A DNA stretch of 64,000 nt from positions 770,046 through 834,045 of the forward strand of contig MU394061.1 in NCBI GenBank assembly GCA_022578605.1, in the 5' to 3' direction. Shown in pieces: positions 35,101 to 47,242 of the stretch (the stretch's first letter is position 1; each line of letters begins with the position of its first letter). Position numbers and translations under genes: made by a program. Source of the stretch: Camillea tinctor (taxonomy: Eukaryota > Ascomycota > Sordariomycetes > Xylariales > Xylariaceae). A model generated the notes under the pieces. The model made no database searches. It saw only the letters and a program-made list of their open reading frames with translations, and was not told the DNA's origin.

Positions 35101-36807
35101 AGTAATTTCAATAATTGATTACATAACACAGATTTAGACCTAACTACCTAAACCTAGTATCTCACATGCTATAAGTGGTTTGGTCTCTGCTTATGCCACC
35201 GATACAAAAGAACTCAATATGTGATATGTGTTGGAAAGGAGTACATAAACAATAACGATGATATTATTGAACAATATCCGTTGTAACGTAACAACTAGAC
35301 TAGGTAGCCGAGCCCCGAAGGGTGAAAATGAAATGAGGTAGGAAAAAAAGGAATCCAAACCCTCCCACGTAAAAAGGAGGCTCACGTAGCAAAAGGAACA
35401 GGGCCATAATACACCAACGCGCTTATAATGTATATAACTCGCCAAAAATCCCAAACCACTAATGTTTAGAAAGAAAAAAGCGAGGCGCTATTACCGATTA
35501 CACATTATCTTATTGTAGGTATGTAGTGTCTCCTCCCTTTCCTCCCCACTCCCCCTCTTCCCCCCCAGTATATATACGTATATAACATAGTGAGCGGGCT
35601 TCTCATAATCTCCGCCGTCGGCTGGGTTGAACGGTCCCAGAGGGAGACGACGAAAATCTTACAGGTGATATGTTTACCTACCTACATAGCTACGCTACAT
35701 GCTTACTTTATCTCCCTTTCCTACTTGTCACAGCTTACTAGCATACGAAGGATGCATAAAAGATAAAGGTAGGTAGTAGTAAACTACATATTTGCTGCGT
35801 AGTATAATTTCATATATGTATACCTGCCTAGCAACCTCCTTGACCTACCTCTTTTCTATTTCCCAATTCCAAAAGTATTCACCCTTAGCCCCTGAAAGGA
35901 TTGCCGCCAGAAGGAACCTTACTTTGCAAGTCTGTGTATCCCCCCCGGTTTTCTTATCACGATGGTGTGATGATCTATAAGGCATTTGTGGAAATCATCC
36001 ACTCTTCGATCTTCTAGGGCGTCTCGCTGAGTCTTAGCACGACCCACACGATCGTCATAGACCTTCACTATATCTCCACGAACCACACCTCGGAGCACTG
36101 TAATTCTGTGATACTGTAGGTCAGATAGATACATTACGGATGATTAGTGCAGAACTCGCAATAGTTCGATGGCAGACTTTGTGGTATAAGCATACCTAAT
36201 AAGTGATCATTGCATTGTCTAGCTTCACTAAGCTTCCGTCCGTCCACATGGGTTGGCAGGGTAGCAAGCCTGTAGAAAAGCTATCAACGGTGTTCATCAA
36301 GACGATACAACCGCTAATTTGCAGATACACATATATGGGAAGGAGCACTGGCACAGGTCCGAGGGTCAGTCTACTAGTTACTAAGACCAAACATGTACGT
36401 GATCAGCATATTAGATGGCATCACTAATACTACACTATGAGTTCGCGGTGCGCGAAAAATGAGCGGACGAAAATGAATATAGGGCCCTCTAAGTTGCTAG
36501 GGCCCTTTCAATATGATACGTGATAGGAGCCGAAAGAATGGGAAGAACAATTATTAATTCGTGTTACCCACTAATTGCTTTGCAGTCGTATTATCAAATG
36601 GATATGCAGCAACAAAGGAGTTATTCCTCTCAGAGAATCCCCAAGATGATCGGGATATCTTCTCAACGATGATGAGAATAATCTGGACGCAATTGCCCGT
36701 GGTCTCTTTCATCGAAATCCTACACGCATTGGCTAGGACACTCCGATTTCTCGCCACATTCAACTCACTCCCGAACGGTCAAGACCCATTCGTGGAAGAC
36801 TGTGTTA
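32170..36807. other. 4.6 kb intergenic region
   Basis: Long and gene-poor, with many poly-T/poly-A and pyrimidine tracts (33850-33905, 34340-34378, 34867-34910). A plus-strand frame at 36561-36821 (HALARTLRFLATFNSLPNGQ) looks slightly protein-like and overlaps the 3' end of PNS1; it may be a gene remnant. Nothing else is supportable. Confidence 0.35.
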
Positions 36808-39073
36808 CTATGCATGAATAGCCTCCTGGACCTGTGGATAGACTTGTACCATGGCTTGATACAGCTCTGGGTGGTTTTGCATCAAGACCTGAGGCTCCCA
36901 AGCAGTGGCCACAAAAATTGTATCAATTCCACTGTTGATAGGGGATGTGAAGATATTGCAGATTTGTAATCCAATGAGGAATGCAAATGCAACGATAACT
37001 AATTCATTCATTTTAGCAGTGTCCCAGGATACCAAAGCTACCAAGCTGTGGAATTTTGCGAGGAACTTACTCGGAGTATAACCGCCGTCCGAGTTATACG
37101 CTGGGCGCGTGAATAGCTAGCAATCACCAACTCAGTATCGATTCGACTACCTTAACTCTTGTGCAGGGCATCGAAAGGGCTCTACTTACCACATATAGGT
37201 ACGACAGTAAAGCACAAGCATAGCCAACAAACGTACCACCAAAGCCAAGCACCGGACCGATCAAGCATTCATTGATCAGAGCATCGATACCGCGTTGCTT
37301 GATCATGCTACACACCATTAGCCGGAGTGAACACCACACAGACATTCGCCGATACATACGTCCAGGTATCTTTAGCCGCAGGAATATAAGCTTTCCCATA
37401 AAGCGCAATGTAAGAGAAGGCATAGCGGTTGAGGAACTCGGCGGCCCATTCAAGGAAGCCAATAAGGCAACCCAGTATGCAAAACATAATGCTGCCGAGA
37501 ACATTGCCCTCTGCTGCCTCTTGTTGCTGCGCTACTGAGCAGATTTGCCTCAGGAAGTTGATAATGGCAACTAGAAGCGATCCAAGAGATATCGATCCGA
37601 AGGAGTAGGTCAAGCTTCTGCGCAGGGCTCCTCGTGTAGCACCCTTGGGGAAATTATGGGAGTGGAAATACCAGCAGCCATAAACACCTGAGATGGTTGC
37701 GTGAATAGTATTCTTGAGCCACTCGCTAAACCAGTACATGGCAAAGGTAACGAATACAAGCAAGCCGATGACCTTTGCATTGCTACAGCCACCTGCCCCT
37801 TCGGAACAAGCCGCGCTATTGGGAGAATACTTAGCATAGATGGCCACCAGTGTGACCGAATACCATGCTGCAAAAGCGACGCCGACTAAGCCACCAATTG
37901 CGCTGACTGTATAGACATGGCCATAGTTCTTCGAAACTTGCACAGCTGTCTTAAGCATCAAGGCACTGAAAGGAATGCGCGGGATCCACGTCTACGAGTC
38001 TGCGTATCAGCAAGATATAAACAAGGTCGGGGCTCTGCTAGCTCAACTTACAATAAAGCAGAATATCAGGAACGCGACAAAGACCAAGAACACAATTCCT
38101 CCTGACCAGTAGTGACGGTAAAGCATGTAGATAGCAGTTACCAGGCCCTAGGGGAAACGCGTTAGTCGACATGCTCTCAGCTTAGGGAATAGAAGAAACT
38201 GTGTCTAGGATAGCCTACAAATACAATATTGAGAATGCCTGTGACCCAGATAAGTTGCTTCGGGAAGAATCTAATGAGGAGCATATAGCAGGAACTCAAC
38301 ACGACCGCGACACAGAGGCAGAAGATGCTGTGAATTAAATATAATAGTGTCAGCGATAGACTCGGGAACAGGTACTAAGTGTAGACAGCCCATGAGGTGA
38401 TCGTCACTAGGAAAAGGCCGACTAACAAGAGGACAATGGTATTGGTGTTGAGTCCAACTGCGCGACGGCCATCATAGATGCCTGAACCTTGAGAGATCTT
38501 GGTTGCAGCTAGGGATATGTTAGACATGTTATGCACTATTCCACTTACTGCACAGAAAATGCCATGCTTAGAAACTGGGGAGGAGACTCACAATAGCCTT
38601 GAATGGAGATGCCCGAGACAGCGACAAATCCAAGCATGACAATCAGGAACTAAGTAGGTACACATAGTCAATTATCAACCTCAAGACTTCGGTCAAGAGG
38701 AAGGGAGGAAAGGGGAGCTTACGAGAGCGCCAGCCCAGAGGTCCTGCATAAACGGTAGTCAGTAATGGCTATGTTGGATAACTTCTTTACTCTTGAGATC
38801 GTGTCTCGGGAGCTAAACCTCCTACGAACTCATACGCTTAGCTATGATATGACTCCCGAAATTACTCACATTGTACTTTGGCCGTTCTACTTTGAAGGCT
38901 TGGTCAAACATGGGCTTCTCTCCGACAAAACCATTGTAGCCATCCTGAGGCAGCGGTGCAGGGGCATTCTGGCCGTAGGGAACACCATAATGAGGCTGTG
39001 AGTTCCCATGCTGAGGCTGTGAATTGTTGTAATATGCAGCTGCTTCTCCAGCCTGCTGCTGATTGGACGCCAT
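36808..39073 (-). CDS. PNS1: PNS1/CTL choline transporter-like membrane protein
   Basis: A multi-pass plasma-membrane protein of the choline transporter-like family (yeast Pns1; substrate in fungi uncertain). Ten exons: 39073-38870, 38743-38723, 38649-38592, 38508-38376, 38327-38219, 38147-38052, 37991-37360, 37307-37190, 37116-37071 and 36998-36808. They sum to 535 codons plus stop, in frame. The N-terminal 60 residues are Gln/Asn/Pro-rich and cytosolic, then VERPKYNDLWAGAL, a family landmark. The core reads WISEWL-like YWFSEWLKNTIHATISGVYG, RGALRRSLTYSFGSISLGSL, CILGCLIGFLEWAAEFLNRYA and KQRGIDALINECLIGPVL, ending in PELYQAMVQVYPQVQEAIHA. Exon 2 is only 21 bp. Intron 1 (38744-38869) is an introner-like element sitting inside PKYN|DLW. 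It looks functional. Confidence 0.92.
38744..38869 (-). mobile_element. introner-like element (copy B) forming PNS1 intron 1
   Basis: A 126 bp intron, donor GTGAGTAATTTCGGGAGTCA, branch TTACTGAC, acceptor TATGCAG. It shares with copy C the 5' 22 bases, an AGCTAAGCGTATG block, GGGAGG/GCTCCC-type pairing, CTCCCGAGACACGATCTC and CATTACTGACT. It lacks the CTTTTGGCCTGTC block, so it is an internally shorter variant. Confidence 0.85.
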
Positions 39074-39791
39074 GGTAGCAGGTCGCAACCGGTCACAGCC
39101 TGTCTCAATGAAGTATACACTTAGATAGACCAAGAGCTACCTATATTTTAGCGAGCAAATATTTAGGGGGTCTAGTGATTACCAGGAGAAGAAAACTTTG
39201 TTCAGGGAAGAAGGGAATAAAATAAAAAATAAAAAATAAACTATGCCGGGCTTTGATAACCGAAATGTTGTGATGATGTGATGATTGTTTTGGTGCAGTG
39301 GGTTGGGATGGAATGTTGAAATAACGCCCCCCATCCACTCCAGTTACAATAATAAAACCCCACTAGTAAAAGCTTGTGAATCTTTGGTAGACGGGTAGAA
39401 CGGCTCAAGCTACCTGCCAAACTTATTAGGTGGTAGACCTAATTAGAATACTAATCCAGCTATGAGGCTTTCCAAACAAGTACAAATCTAATCACAGACC
39501 ACACGTACTATTGGCTGTAGCTCGGTTCATAACGTCATCTGTGCCCCGCGACAAAACACAACAAATGGCTATCCTAATGAGAGAGCACACCTCTACCTCT
39601 AAGACCTCATAGGGGAACAAAGCGGTTATAAGCATATGTGCTCCGATATCATATATTCCAAGACGATAAATAGTAAGACATGTTTCAATTCCAGACAGCA
39701 CTAGGTTAGGTTGATTCACTAACCTAACCTTATAACCCTATAAAACCTACCTATTACCAGGTAACCTTGATTAATATCAACTTTATTGTGT
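39074..39791. other. intergenic region
   Basis: 718 bp between PNS1 (5' side) and the 3' end of the MFS gene. No feature beyond AT-rich promoter-like sequence (AATAAAAAATAAAAAATAAA near 39219-39239). Confidence 0.45.
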
Positions 39792-41417
39792 TCATCCCAA
39801 ACTGATCCCCTGGAACACCCCAATTGTGGCCGAATACAATGCGGCGCTGACGAAATACGGCACACCCAGAGTGGATGTTTGGATACCACGGACCCATAGG
39901 GCAGCCATCAAGGGGGCACCAACAAGCGAGCCCAACGTCTTTACCATCATGACAATCGAGAAAACATGCATCTCTGAATCACCCTCCGGCTCATCCCCAT
40001 CGCGAGGCGATACTGATGGGGACTTCAACAAGCCCAATGTGAACACGGGAAGTGCAGATCCAAGCGCATAAAGCATCAAAGACCCTACCAAGAATGGGAT
40101 CGTAGCTGCAAGAGCGATAGCAAGAGCACCCAACACAGAGATAACCAGGCAGATACGCGCATATCGGATATTGGCTCGATCAGACAAGGCTCTAGATTGT
40201 AGATGGTCTGCTGATCTCCGTGATGTAACAACTCCAGGTACAATAACAGTAAGGAGGATAAAATTCACGACAGCTTTGGCCGAGAGTAGATAGCCAGATG
40301 AGGCAAAGGTCCAATGATACCTCTTGGAGATGTACTGGGCGAGGAGTTTTGTATCCGAACTGGCAAGCGAGGTGAGGAAAAAGCTCCCAAGTAAAAAAAC
40401 TAGGTTCCTGCTCCGGACGGTAGATATCAAAACACGAATTCGTTCCACAATAGGCGTCATTAGCGAAGCACTGGAATTGCGTGCCTTCAAGGTTGGGGAC
40501 GACACGAGGGGCTGTCGCTGTTCATCATCATCTTCATTCAGAGTGGTAGGAGAAGCGAGGTTTGGCAGTATGGATACTATAGGAACAGCCAGAAGGAGCA
40601 GGAAAACTCCAAGCCAGAACGGGAGGAGGAGCTTTACGGTCATCAGAAAGCCAGCTAGCGCAGGTCCGCAAAATGACACTACATACGAGACCGAGCTCAT
40701 CCAGCTAAAGTAAGTCGCACTAGAAGAATAGATAGTTCGTGTCAGCCGTCGATGGAGTATCTTGCCAAAAAGGTACATACCGGAGCACATAATCATCGGT
40801 AAGGCTGGATGCAAGGTAGTAAGTCATCGAGTTGAACACACAGTCGCCCCCAAACACCGAGAGGATAGGTCCAATAATGAGGACCTTAGGGCTGAGCCCA
40901 GAACATCCAACGATGATGGTCCAGGAAAGCATAAATATCCTAGGTGCAATGTTGAGCCAGAGAATAACCTTCCTCCCGTATTTCTCAGCCAGGAACCCCA
41001 GAGGTATGGTCATGATGAAATCTAAACATAGTATATGTATTAGTCCTTAAACAGAGTCTATATCGCATGTCTGCTTGACGTGCCGGACTCACCGCCGAGA
41101 ATCCAGCCAGTCTCCATCATACCCACGATCCAAGCCAAGCCTTTCTGAACCTCATCTACCTTGCAGAGCTCCTCGTTTATGCCCTTACTCGGGTCAACAG
41201 AAGGGTCGTGTGTGCCATAGTATTCTCGGCATAACACTTGTTCGACTAGCCTATTGAGAGGTAATTGGAACAAGCTTCCGGTCGCGAGATTGACCAGTAA
41301 TAAAAGGGCCAGTATAGGTGCGATCGCTAGACGTCGCGGTCCTGGAGCACGAGCACGAGCACGAATGGGACGGGTCGGCGCATCTTCATCGATAGAAGTC
41401 CTGACTGACGAGGGCAT
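39792..41417 (-). CDS. MFS transporter
   Basis: A major facilitator superfamily membrane transporter. Three exons, 41417-41093, 41021-40781 and 40719-39792, give 497 codons plus stop. The first TM is LAIAPILALLLLVNLATGSLF after an Arg-rich cytosolic start. FIMTIPLGFLAEKYGRKVIL holds the MFS loop 2-3 signature (G-x-L-A-x-x-Y-G-R-K), and an acidic loop (LNEDDDEQRQ) sits between the halves. The extracellular segment after TM1 contains two cysteines and a charged loop (YYGTHDPSVDPSKG), a layout seen in fungal transporters of the TCP/adrA-like kind. Substrate is unknown. All membrane segments appear to be present. It lies in the same orientation as PNS1, but there is no reason to think they are linked. 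Confidence 0.88.
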
Positions 41418-42169
41418 TATGCTTGATTGAAGTTGTCAAGTCTGTAGTTTGTGGTGGGGAAATTCTAGACTAGGGGGTTATTTAAAGACCCCCCAGTCCC
41501 CGGGCAAATTGAACTAGTAGGTATACTAGTAGAACTTAAAAAAAACTACGGGGATAGGGGGGGTAGCAGGTTACATACTACTCTAATAAGTACCTACCTA
41601 ACCACCCACAAAGAGCCCTTGATTGCTGCTTAATAACAGCGGGATATACCTATACACAATACCTAGGCCTTAGCAAACCAACCCTCCCCTCCATCCACTG
41701 AGTCTGTGAGTGCCTTTTTAGCGACATGCTCACCGAGAACAGACACAATATATTTTTCCGGTTTCCCATTTACATTACGCCAACTCTAGATACCCGCATC
41801 CCAGCAACGTTTAAACTATGGAAGGGACATGGCTGTTAATGGATGAATCTGAGAGAGATAACCTAGTAAGTAAGTACTACTAAGCACCTACTGTATGAAC
41901 AGTAGCTGATAGATAAGGTAGATCACCCGTGCAGATCACCGGATCACCGAATCACTCGAGCTGATCCTGATAGCCTGCGCAGGTGTCCAGGTCGATCTAG
42001 CGAGGACGACGATCTTATATGATATCGCCCGCGACTAATCTTTTCGTCTCCCCCGTGTATAATGAAAAGGTGAGGGGGGGGGGGGGGGGGGGGGGGGTTT
42101 AATAATGGGTGGCAGCCGCCAGGGGGTTAAAAAAAAGAAAAAAAATTGTTTGTGCTTAGNNNNNNNNNN

Positions 42170-42225
<56 letters not shown>

Positions 42226-43146
42226 TTTCATAATGGAGGTCAGCTGCCATCGGGTTCAATAACCGATATCACATTCTTGTGCCTTTGTACTCGAGTCACA
42301 ACATACACTAGATATTATAATAGTGACAAGAATTTGTGGGAGGCGACGTCATGGCTGTGTGATTGTCTAGTGCCTAACCTACTCCTTTACAACCTCCTAT
42401 ATGTAACCTATATATACCTAGGTATATATTTATAAAAAATAAAAATAAAAGTTGGGTAGATACTTTATCATCATCTGCCCCTCCCCCCTCTAAACCATGT
42501 GAGACCAGAGCAGAAGAATTCAGTACGAAAGAAGCACCATCTCAAATCCCTTTTCCTATAAGACTATGTGTACATAGTAAGGCAAGATGCTAGCGCTGAA
42601 TAGGGATTTTCCTTGTCACCACTTGCTACTATCCCTTGGTAAGTCTATCAAAACTTCCTGCTGTGTGCATACGAGTGGATAAATAGGACAAGAGAAACAG
42701 AGGGCCTTTGGGGTTTAAGAGAGTTTATTACCCTCTGCTCTGTGGTCTCATGATGGATAAGGATTATTCTTTACCTTCTTGTTAACACAGCAAAGAAGTC
42801 CTCTTTTAAAAAAGAACAGAAATAGTAAAATAACAAGAACGGAACACCATATAGGGGCCAGTTGCAAAGTTGCATCTAATCCATCCAACCCCCAAAAGCA
42901 CCAAAAAAAAAAAAAGAGCCAAAAAAAAGATTATATCATCCCTTCGTGAAATATCCTGAAGTCCTCCTCTTCATCCTCCTTTTAAATACTGGCACCCCCA
43001 GGTATGCGTTATTTCATTGCCCCGGCCGTCCCTACATTTGTTTATCAAAGCACGTATTAAATTTTAAGAGGAATATGCCGCCTTCTCGTCTTCGCCTTCC
43101 CCCCATATCCAACACCAGAACGAGGTGAGTAGGATGAGCATCTCAA
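41418..43146. other. intergenic region with an assembly gap
   Basis: 1.7 kb with no gene. It includes the palindrome TACCTAGGTA at 42415-42424 and the G-run/N-gap/C-run at 42074-42225, described separately. Confidence 0.5.
42074..42225. other. assembly gap flanked by G and C homopolymers
   Basis: 24 G at 42074-42097, ten N at 42160-42169, then 56 C at 42170-42225. The sequence right after the G run (TAATGGGTGGCAGCCGCC) is a damaged duplicate of that after the C run (TAATGGAGGTCAGCTGCCAT). This suggests one locus represented twice at a failed homopolymer join. Confidence 0.8.
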
Positions 43147-44223
43147 CTATCGATCCCCACCAAAAAGGCTGAACCGAAATCGATCCCTCTTCTTTTGTGA
43201 CGAACGGCCGAACGACTGTTGTGAACTTATGCGTCGGTGGTATGTATGTCGCATATCGAGTTCGTCGTCGTCATCCTCATCGTCGTGCATGCTCATCCGG
43301 TGCATCTGCTGCTGCGGCGGTGGAGGTTGGTGCTGCGTCTGCTGAGGAGGGAATGATTGTTGGTGCTGCTGCTGCTGCTGCTGCTGTTGCATAGACGGCT
43401 CTCGTGGCAGGGGAGGCTCTCCGCGCAGCGCCCTTTCGACATCAAGGTACTGGCGTCGGTAGTCATCGTGCTTGTTCTTAGCCTCGAGAAAGCGGGCTTC
43501 CGTCTCGGATCGGCGCTCCTGCAGCACTCGCAACTCCTCATCCAGGCGAGCCATCTGCTCCTCCTCCCGGCGCATCAACTCCTCGTACTCGTGCACCTTC
43601 TGATCGAGAGGCTGCAGGACGCAATTCATGACGCTGGGGCTCTTGAGGCGCTGGATGGAGGCGGCAGCGGCGGCGGCGGCGGCGGCGGCATCTAGGGCAG
43701 CTTCACCGGAGGAGGTGGGGCGGCCCTGCGGGTTCGCATGGCTAGGGGAGGCGTTAGGGCTCCAGGTGGAGGGGGGTGAGCCGGCGCGGGTGGTCGGCCG
43801 GGCACCGGCGGGAGGGGGCTTGGTGTTCTGACGACGGCCATTCTGACGCTGGACCTTGGCAGCAGCAGGATTCTTGTCAACGAGCATCTCCTCGGAACGG
43901 CTCCCGGAGTAAGACGGGGGCCGCTGGTTGGGGAAGGAGTTTGTGACGGGCGGCCTGCTCTGGTTGGGCTGAGCAACATTTGGGAGACGTTGCTGAGTAG
44001 TGGCTGACTGAGGAGGCATGGCGGCTTGCATGGTGACTCCAGCGTTGGGATTGGCAGGACCTGACGGACCTCTGTTGCTGTCTAGGAAGTTGTAGAAATC
44101 ATCATGACTATCAAAGTGCGAGTTGTTGGCTCTACGCTGGTGCACGGCATCATCCAAGTCGCGCGGCGCACGGACTCGGGTGGGCGAGTTCATAGTGGCG
44201 GTAGTAGCGGGATAGACGTCCAT
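43147..44223 (-). CDS. polyQ / coiled-coil protein of unknown function
   Basis: A single exon of 358 codons. The N-terminal 200 residues are Pro/Ser/Asn/Gln-rich and disordered, with a polyalanine run before SIQRLKSPSVMNCVLQPLDQ. A coiled coil spans roughly 210-270 (VHEYEELMRREEEQMARLDE onward). Then come a polyQ/Pro-rich stretch (eight Gln), an acidic DDEDDDDELD patch and a basic C terminus (SSQKKRDRFRFSLFGG). A second Met at codon 11 is an alternative start. The mix suggests a scaffold or regulatory protein, but no named domain is recognised. GC-rich codon use is strongly coding. Repeats of CTG/CAG and GCC/GGC may vary in length between strains. Confidence 0.82.
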   Translation of the reverse strand: MDVYPATTATMNSPTRVRAPRDLDDAVHQRRANNSHFDSHDDFYNFLDSNRGPSGPANPNAGVTMQAAMPPQSATTQQRLPNVAQPNQSRPPVTNSFPNQRPPSYSGSRSEEMLVDKNPAAAKVQRQNGRRQNTKPPPAGARPTTRAGSPPSTWSPNASPSHANPQGRPTSSGEAALDAAAAAAAAAASIQRLKSPSVMNCVLQPLDQKVHEYEELMRREEEQMARLDEELRVLQERRSETEARFLEAKNKHDDYRRQYLDVERALRGEPPLPREPSMQQQQQQQQHQQSFPPQQTQHQPPPPQQQMHRMSMHDDEDDDDELDMRHTYHRRISSQQSFGRSSQKKRDRFRFSLFGGDR

Positions 44224-46382
44224 GGCAGTTGATTTGGTGGAATGCGAAAGGCGAAAGGGGGCAAGAGAAGAGACGAAAGGACGGGTTAAAGTTTGGTCTG
44301 TTAGCTACATAGGGAAATAGATTAGTAGAGTAAGGTAAGTTGCGAAAAGGTTGGGGGGGAGAATTGGGGGAGAATTGGGGGGATTGAGGAGAATTGGAGA
44401 GTTGGGAGTGGGAGGTTGGTTGTTTTGAGTGGGCGTTTGGACCGTGCAACTATCCCCAGCCTCTCTGGTCGCGACTTTTCTTGCTGTTCTATCCAGAAGA
44501 GAGAGCAAATCGGAGGGGCTGATTTGCATGTGCTGTGCATCATGTACACTAAACCTTAGCTAGGTACCTGCTACCCAATCCGTGGCGGTGTGTACCCCTA
44601 CTACCTGCCGTCGCAGATACTCTTGCGCAGTCATCGTCCAATCACCGCCATCCCATCATCACCGTCCCCCTGTAACCTAATACATACGTGTAGAAAATAG
44701 TAGTGTAAAACAATATATGCAGGTCCATCTGTTCTTTCTCTTCTTTGCTTCCCTTCTTCCTTCATCCCTACCATTTTCTTATCTTTTCTCTCTCTATTAT
44801 TTTCCTCTCTTTTTTTTTATACACACATTTACCTCTAGTACTCACCTACTTGTTATTTGCTGTTCCCTAACCTTCTAGTTGTACTAAACACAACTAAACA
44901 CTCCTAGTAGTAAGAACCAGTTTAGCTTAAGCACATGAAAAATAAAATAAAATAAAATTCAACACGAGTCGGTGGATACTACTAACTACTGTTTTTACCT
45001 AACCCGACTTTATTACGTATACCAGCCTAGATACATAAATATAGTCCCGTTTTCCCGGCCCTACTCACATAGTCTTTTTATTTCTCTCTCTTTTCCCCTC
45101 AAAAAGAAAAAACACCCGAAACTGTGAGCCGGTTATGTGACCTACTGTTGTGTCGAACCACGTGGCCGTTGCTGTTTCGAAAACAGCTTCTTGCCGTCAT
45201 CTATCAAGGCCAGAATTATCGCTCAACGTATCATATAGGGCTTTCGTTACGAGTTCGCTAACAGGGGTTCTATCCAGATAGTGGAAGTAAGTCCCACTCG
45301 TTACGGTCCGAACCGGAGGGATGATTATAGTAGATTAGGTATACTATTATTTACTATTCCAGACACCCATGAGATATCATCTCCGCAAGTAGGTACAATC
45401 CCTCTAATACATTTAAGAAGAAATAGACCAGCTGTTACTACACTGAAGCCGCACGTGTTAGGAACTATTCCAAAATATAACATTGTTGGTGAGAAGTCTA
45501 ACCTATATCGAAAAAACCTCTCTACCTAGGTACTTGCCTGCCTACCTACCTAATCAAAGCCTTGATAAAATAGTATTTCTACATATGCATTTCCAGGCGC
45601 CAGGAATTTCGAATACGCCTACTCTATGAGATTGATCGTGCCTAGTCTCAAATCAAATAGAGTAACCTACCCGATTTAGTATATACTCGCTCACATTAGG
45701 CTGTCGTGGTGCATGCTTACCCGATTGACTAAATTATCTAGACACTTCTGATTGGGCACGAATATACAATATTTAGGTACCCGAATACCACCTATCGTAG
45801 CAAATGCATTGGCCGCCTGTAAATCACTTATCCCCTAACATATATATATACCTACCTAGGTATACAAGGCGATATTTCAACAACGTTAACTCTCATGTTT
45901 GCTTGCGCTGATGAGATGTAGCCACTTGTTACACTAAATCTAATTTGGGGGACCTATTACGCAACGAGGGTGTGGGATTTGAATAAAGTCTATTACTCCG
46001 CGTAAGAGTCTAGTTGATGAGCAAGAACCCAGATATAAATACACATAGTAGGGGGAGCCTAGCCGTAATAAGTGGTGTTACGTCCCACACCCCAATAATC
46101 CAACGACCCAAGCTTGGTTAAACTTACGGAGTATAAGTCTTTAAATCTATTTCCATATTCTTGTGGCACAATCCCAACCGATTTACTGCCTAATCTTTAA
46201 AGAATCAACCTTATTTTGTTATGTTTCAGTACTCGTTAATCGGTTGAAATTCTCCATTCCTCCTAGGGCTATTTTTACCTAATACCTGTCCTACTTCTAC
46301 TAAATGTATATTTATATCTTTAAAAACACTAATATGGAGCTGCCACCAATATAATATAAATAACTATAGTGGTCAGTGCGCG

Positions 46383-46457
46383 CGCTCTCAGAAACTATGG
46401 GGCGAAGCTCCATAGTAAGGTATATAAGGAGCTTCTTTTTTCCTATTTCTGAGAGCG
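46383..46457. mobile_element. 75 bp palindromic MITE-like element
   Basis: CGCTCTCAGAAA at 46383-46394 is the exact complement of TTTCTGAGAGCG at 46446-46457. Inside, GGGGCGAAGCTCCATAG and AGGAGCTTC can pair further. No clear target duplication. Could be a miniature element or a fold-back structure. Confidence 0.55.
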
Positions 46458-46745
46458 TTACTAGGCACACGATCTTATCTACGTTTTTCCCTACTTTATA
46501 TTATTGCTTATTATCGTGATAACTAAAGTGCAACACAATACACCATGTTAAACATGGATTAAAAGTTGATTTAACAGCCTTTCCCATGTCATATTCTTAT
46601 TTGTTTGTCGTGATCCTCTTCTCGAGCCTCAAGCTATTTGGTAAGGACTTAGCTATCGGACTCTACTAACCTACTTTCTATAGGTAGAAGGACTACTGTT
46701 TAAATCGACCCTTTCTATCCCCCAATATAGTTTGATATATCCTAC

Positions 46746-46870
46746 TGTCACGATGGGCCAAGCAAGTGCTTAGGTAATTAATACGTTGTTGTATGAGGAA
46801 CTAGACTGCAACTACGGATGTTACTGTTACCTATACAAGAACCTTCTCTGTTCCTTCTTAACCCCTGACA
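46746..46870 (-). mobile_element. short solo LTR (125 bp)
   Basis: Runs TGTCACGATGGGCC...ACCCCTGACA, ends TGTCA/TGACA. Flanked by CCTAC and CCTAT (4 of 5 match), a probable 5 bp target duplication. About 85% like the inverse of 47243-47370 by eye. No internal domain or partner LTR in the same orientation. Confidence 0.8.
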
Positions 46871-47095
46871 CCTATTGAGGGGGCTTTTGGCGACGTCGCA
46901 ATATGTACACTCTATAAGAAAGCGTAGTTGTTTTTGTCACACAATATATATATATGTATATATAACCAAAAGAACATACTAGCAAAGAGCATACCTATAA
47001 TATACAAATAAGTTATTGTTTTCGCAAGCAACCCCTATACTCTCAGGTCTCGACGTTCGAACTCACTCACAGGCGGCAATAGGTGTATACCAAAA

Positions 47096-47220
47096 TTTCA
47101 AGATAGATCAAGCAAATTCTTAGGCGATAGGTACCTTTCTGGGCAAAGAACATACCACGACTATATGACACCGTTACATATATAAGTGGATACCCTCTTT
47201 GTCCCCCATAACCCCTCACA
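47096..47220 (-). mobile_element. degenerate solo LTR (125 bp)
   Basis: Same length and order of blocks as 46746-46870 (ATCAAGCAAATTCTTAGG, CCGTTACATATATAAG, CCCATAACCCCTCACA) with many substitutions. Its TGTCA start has become TTTCA, and no target duplication remains. An older insertion of the same family. Confidence 0.6.
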
Positions 47221-47242
47221 CGGTATAGAACTTCGTAATAAG

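Noticed and set aside
35792..36821. Possible plus-strand gene upstream of PNS1
   Set aside because: Short frames do not join through credible splice sites; one piece overlaps the PNS1 3' end. Mentioned only as a possible remnant.
45281..45529. 82-codon ORF
   Set aside because: No conserved pattern, no start context, in a repeat-rich gene desert.
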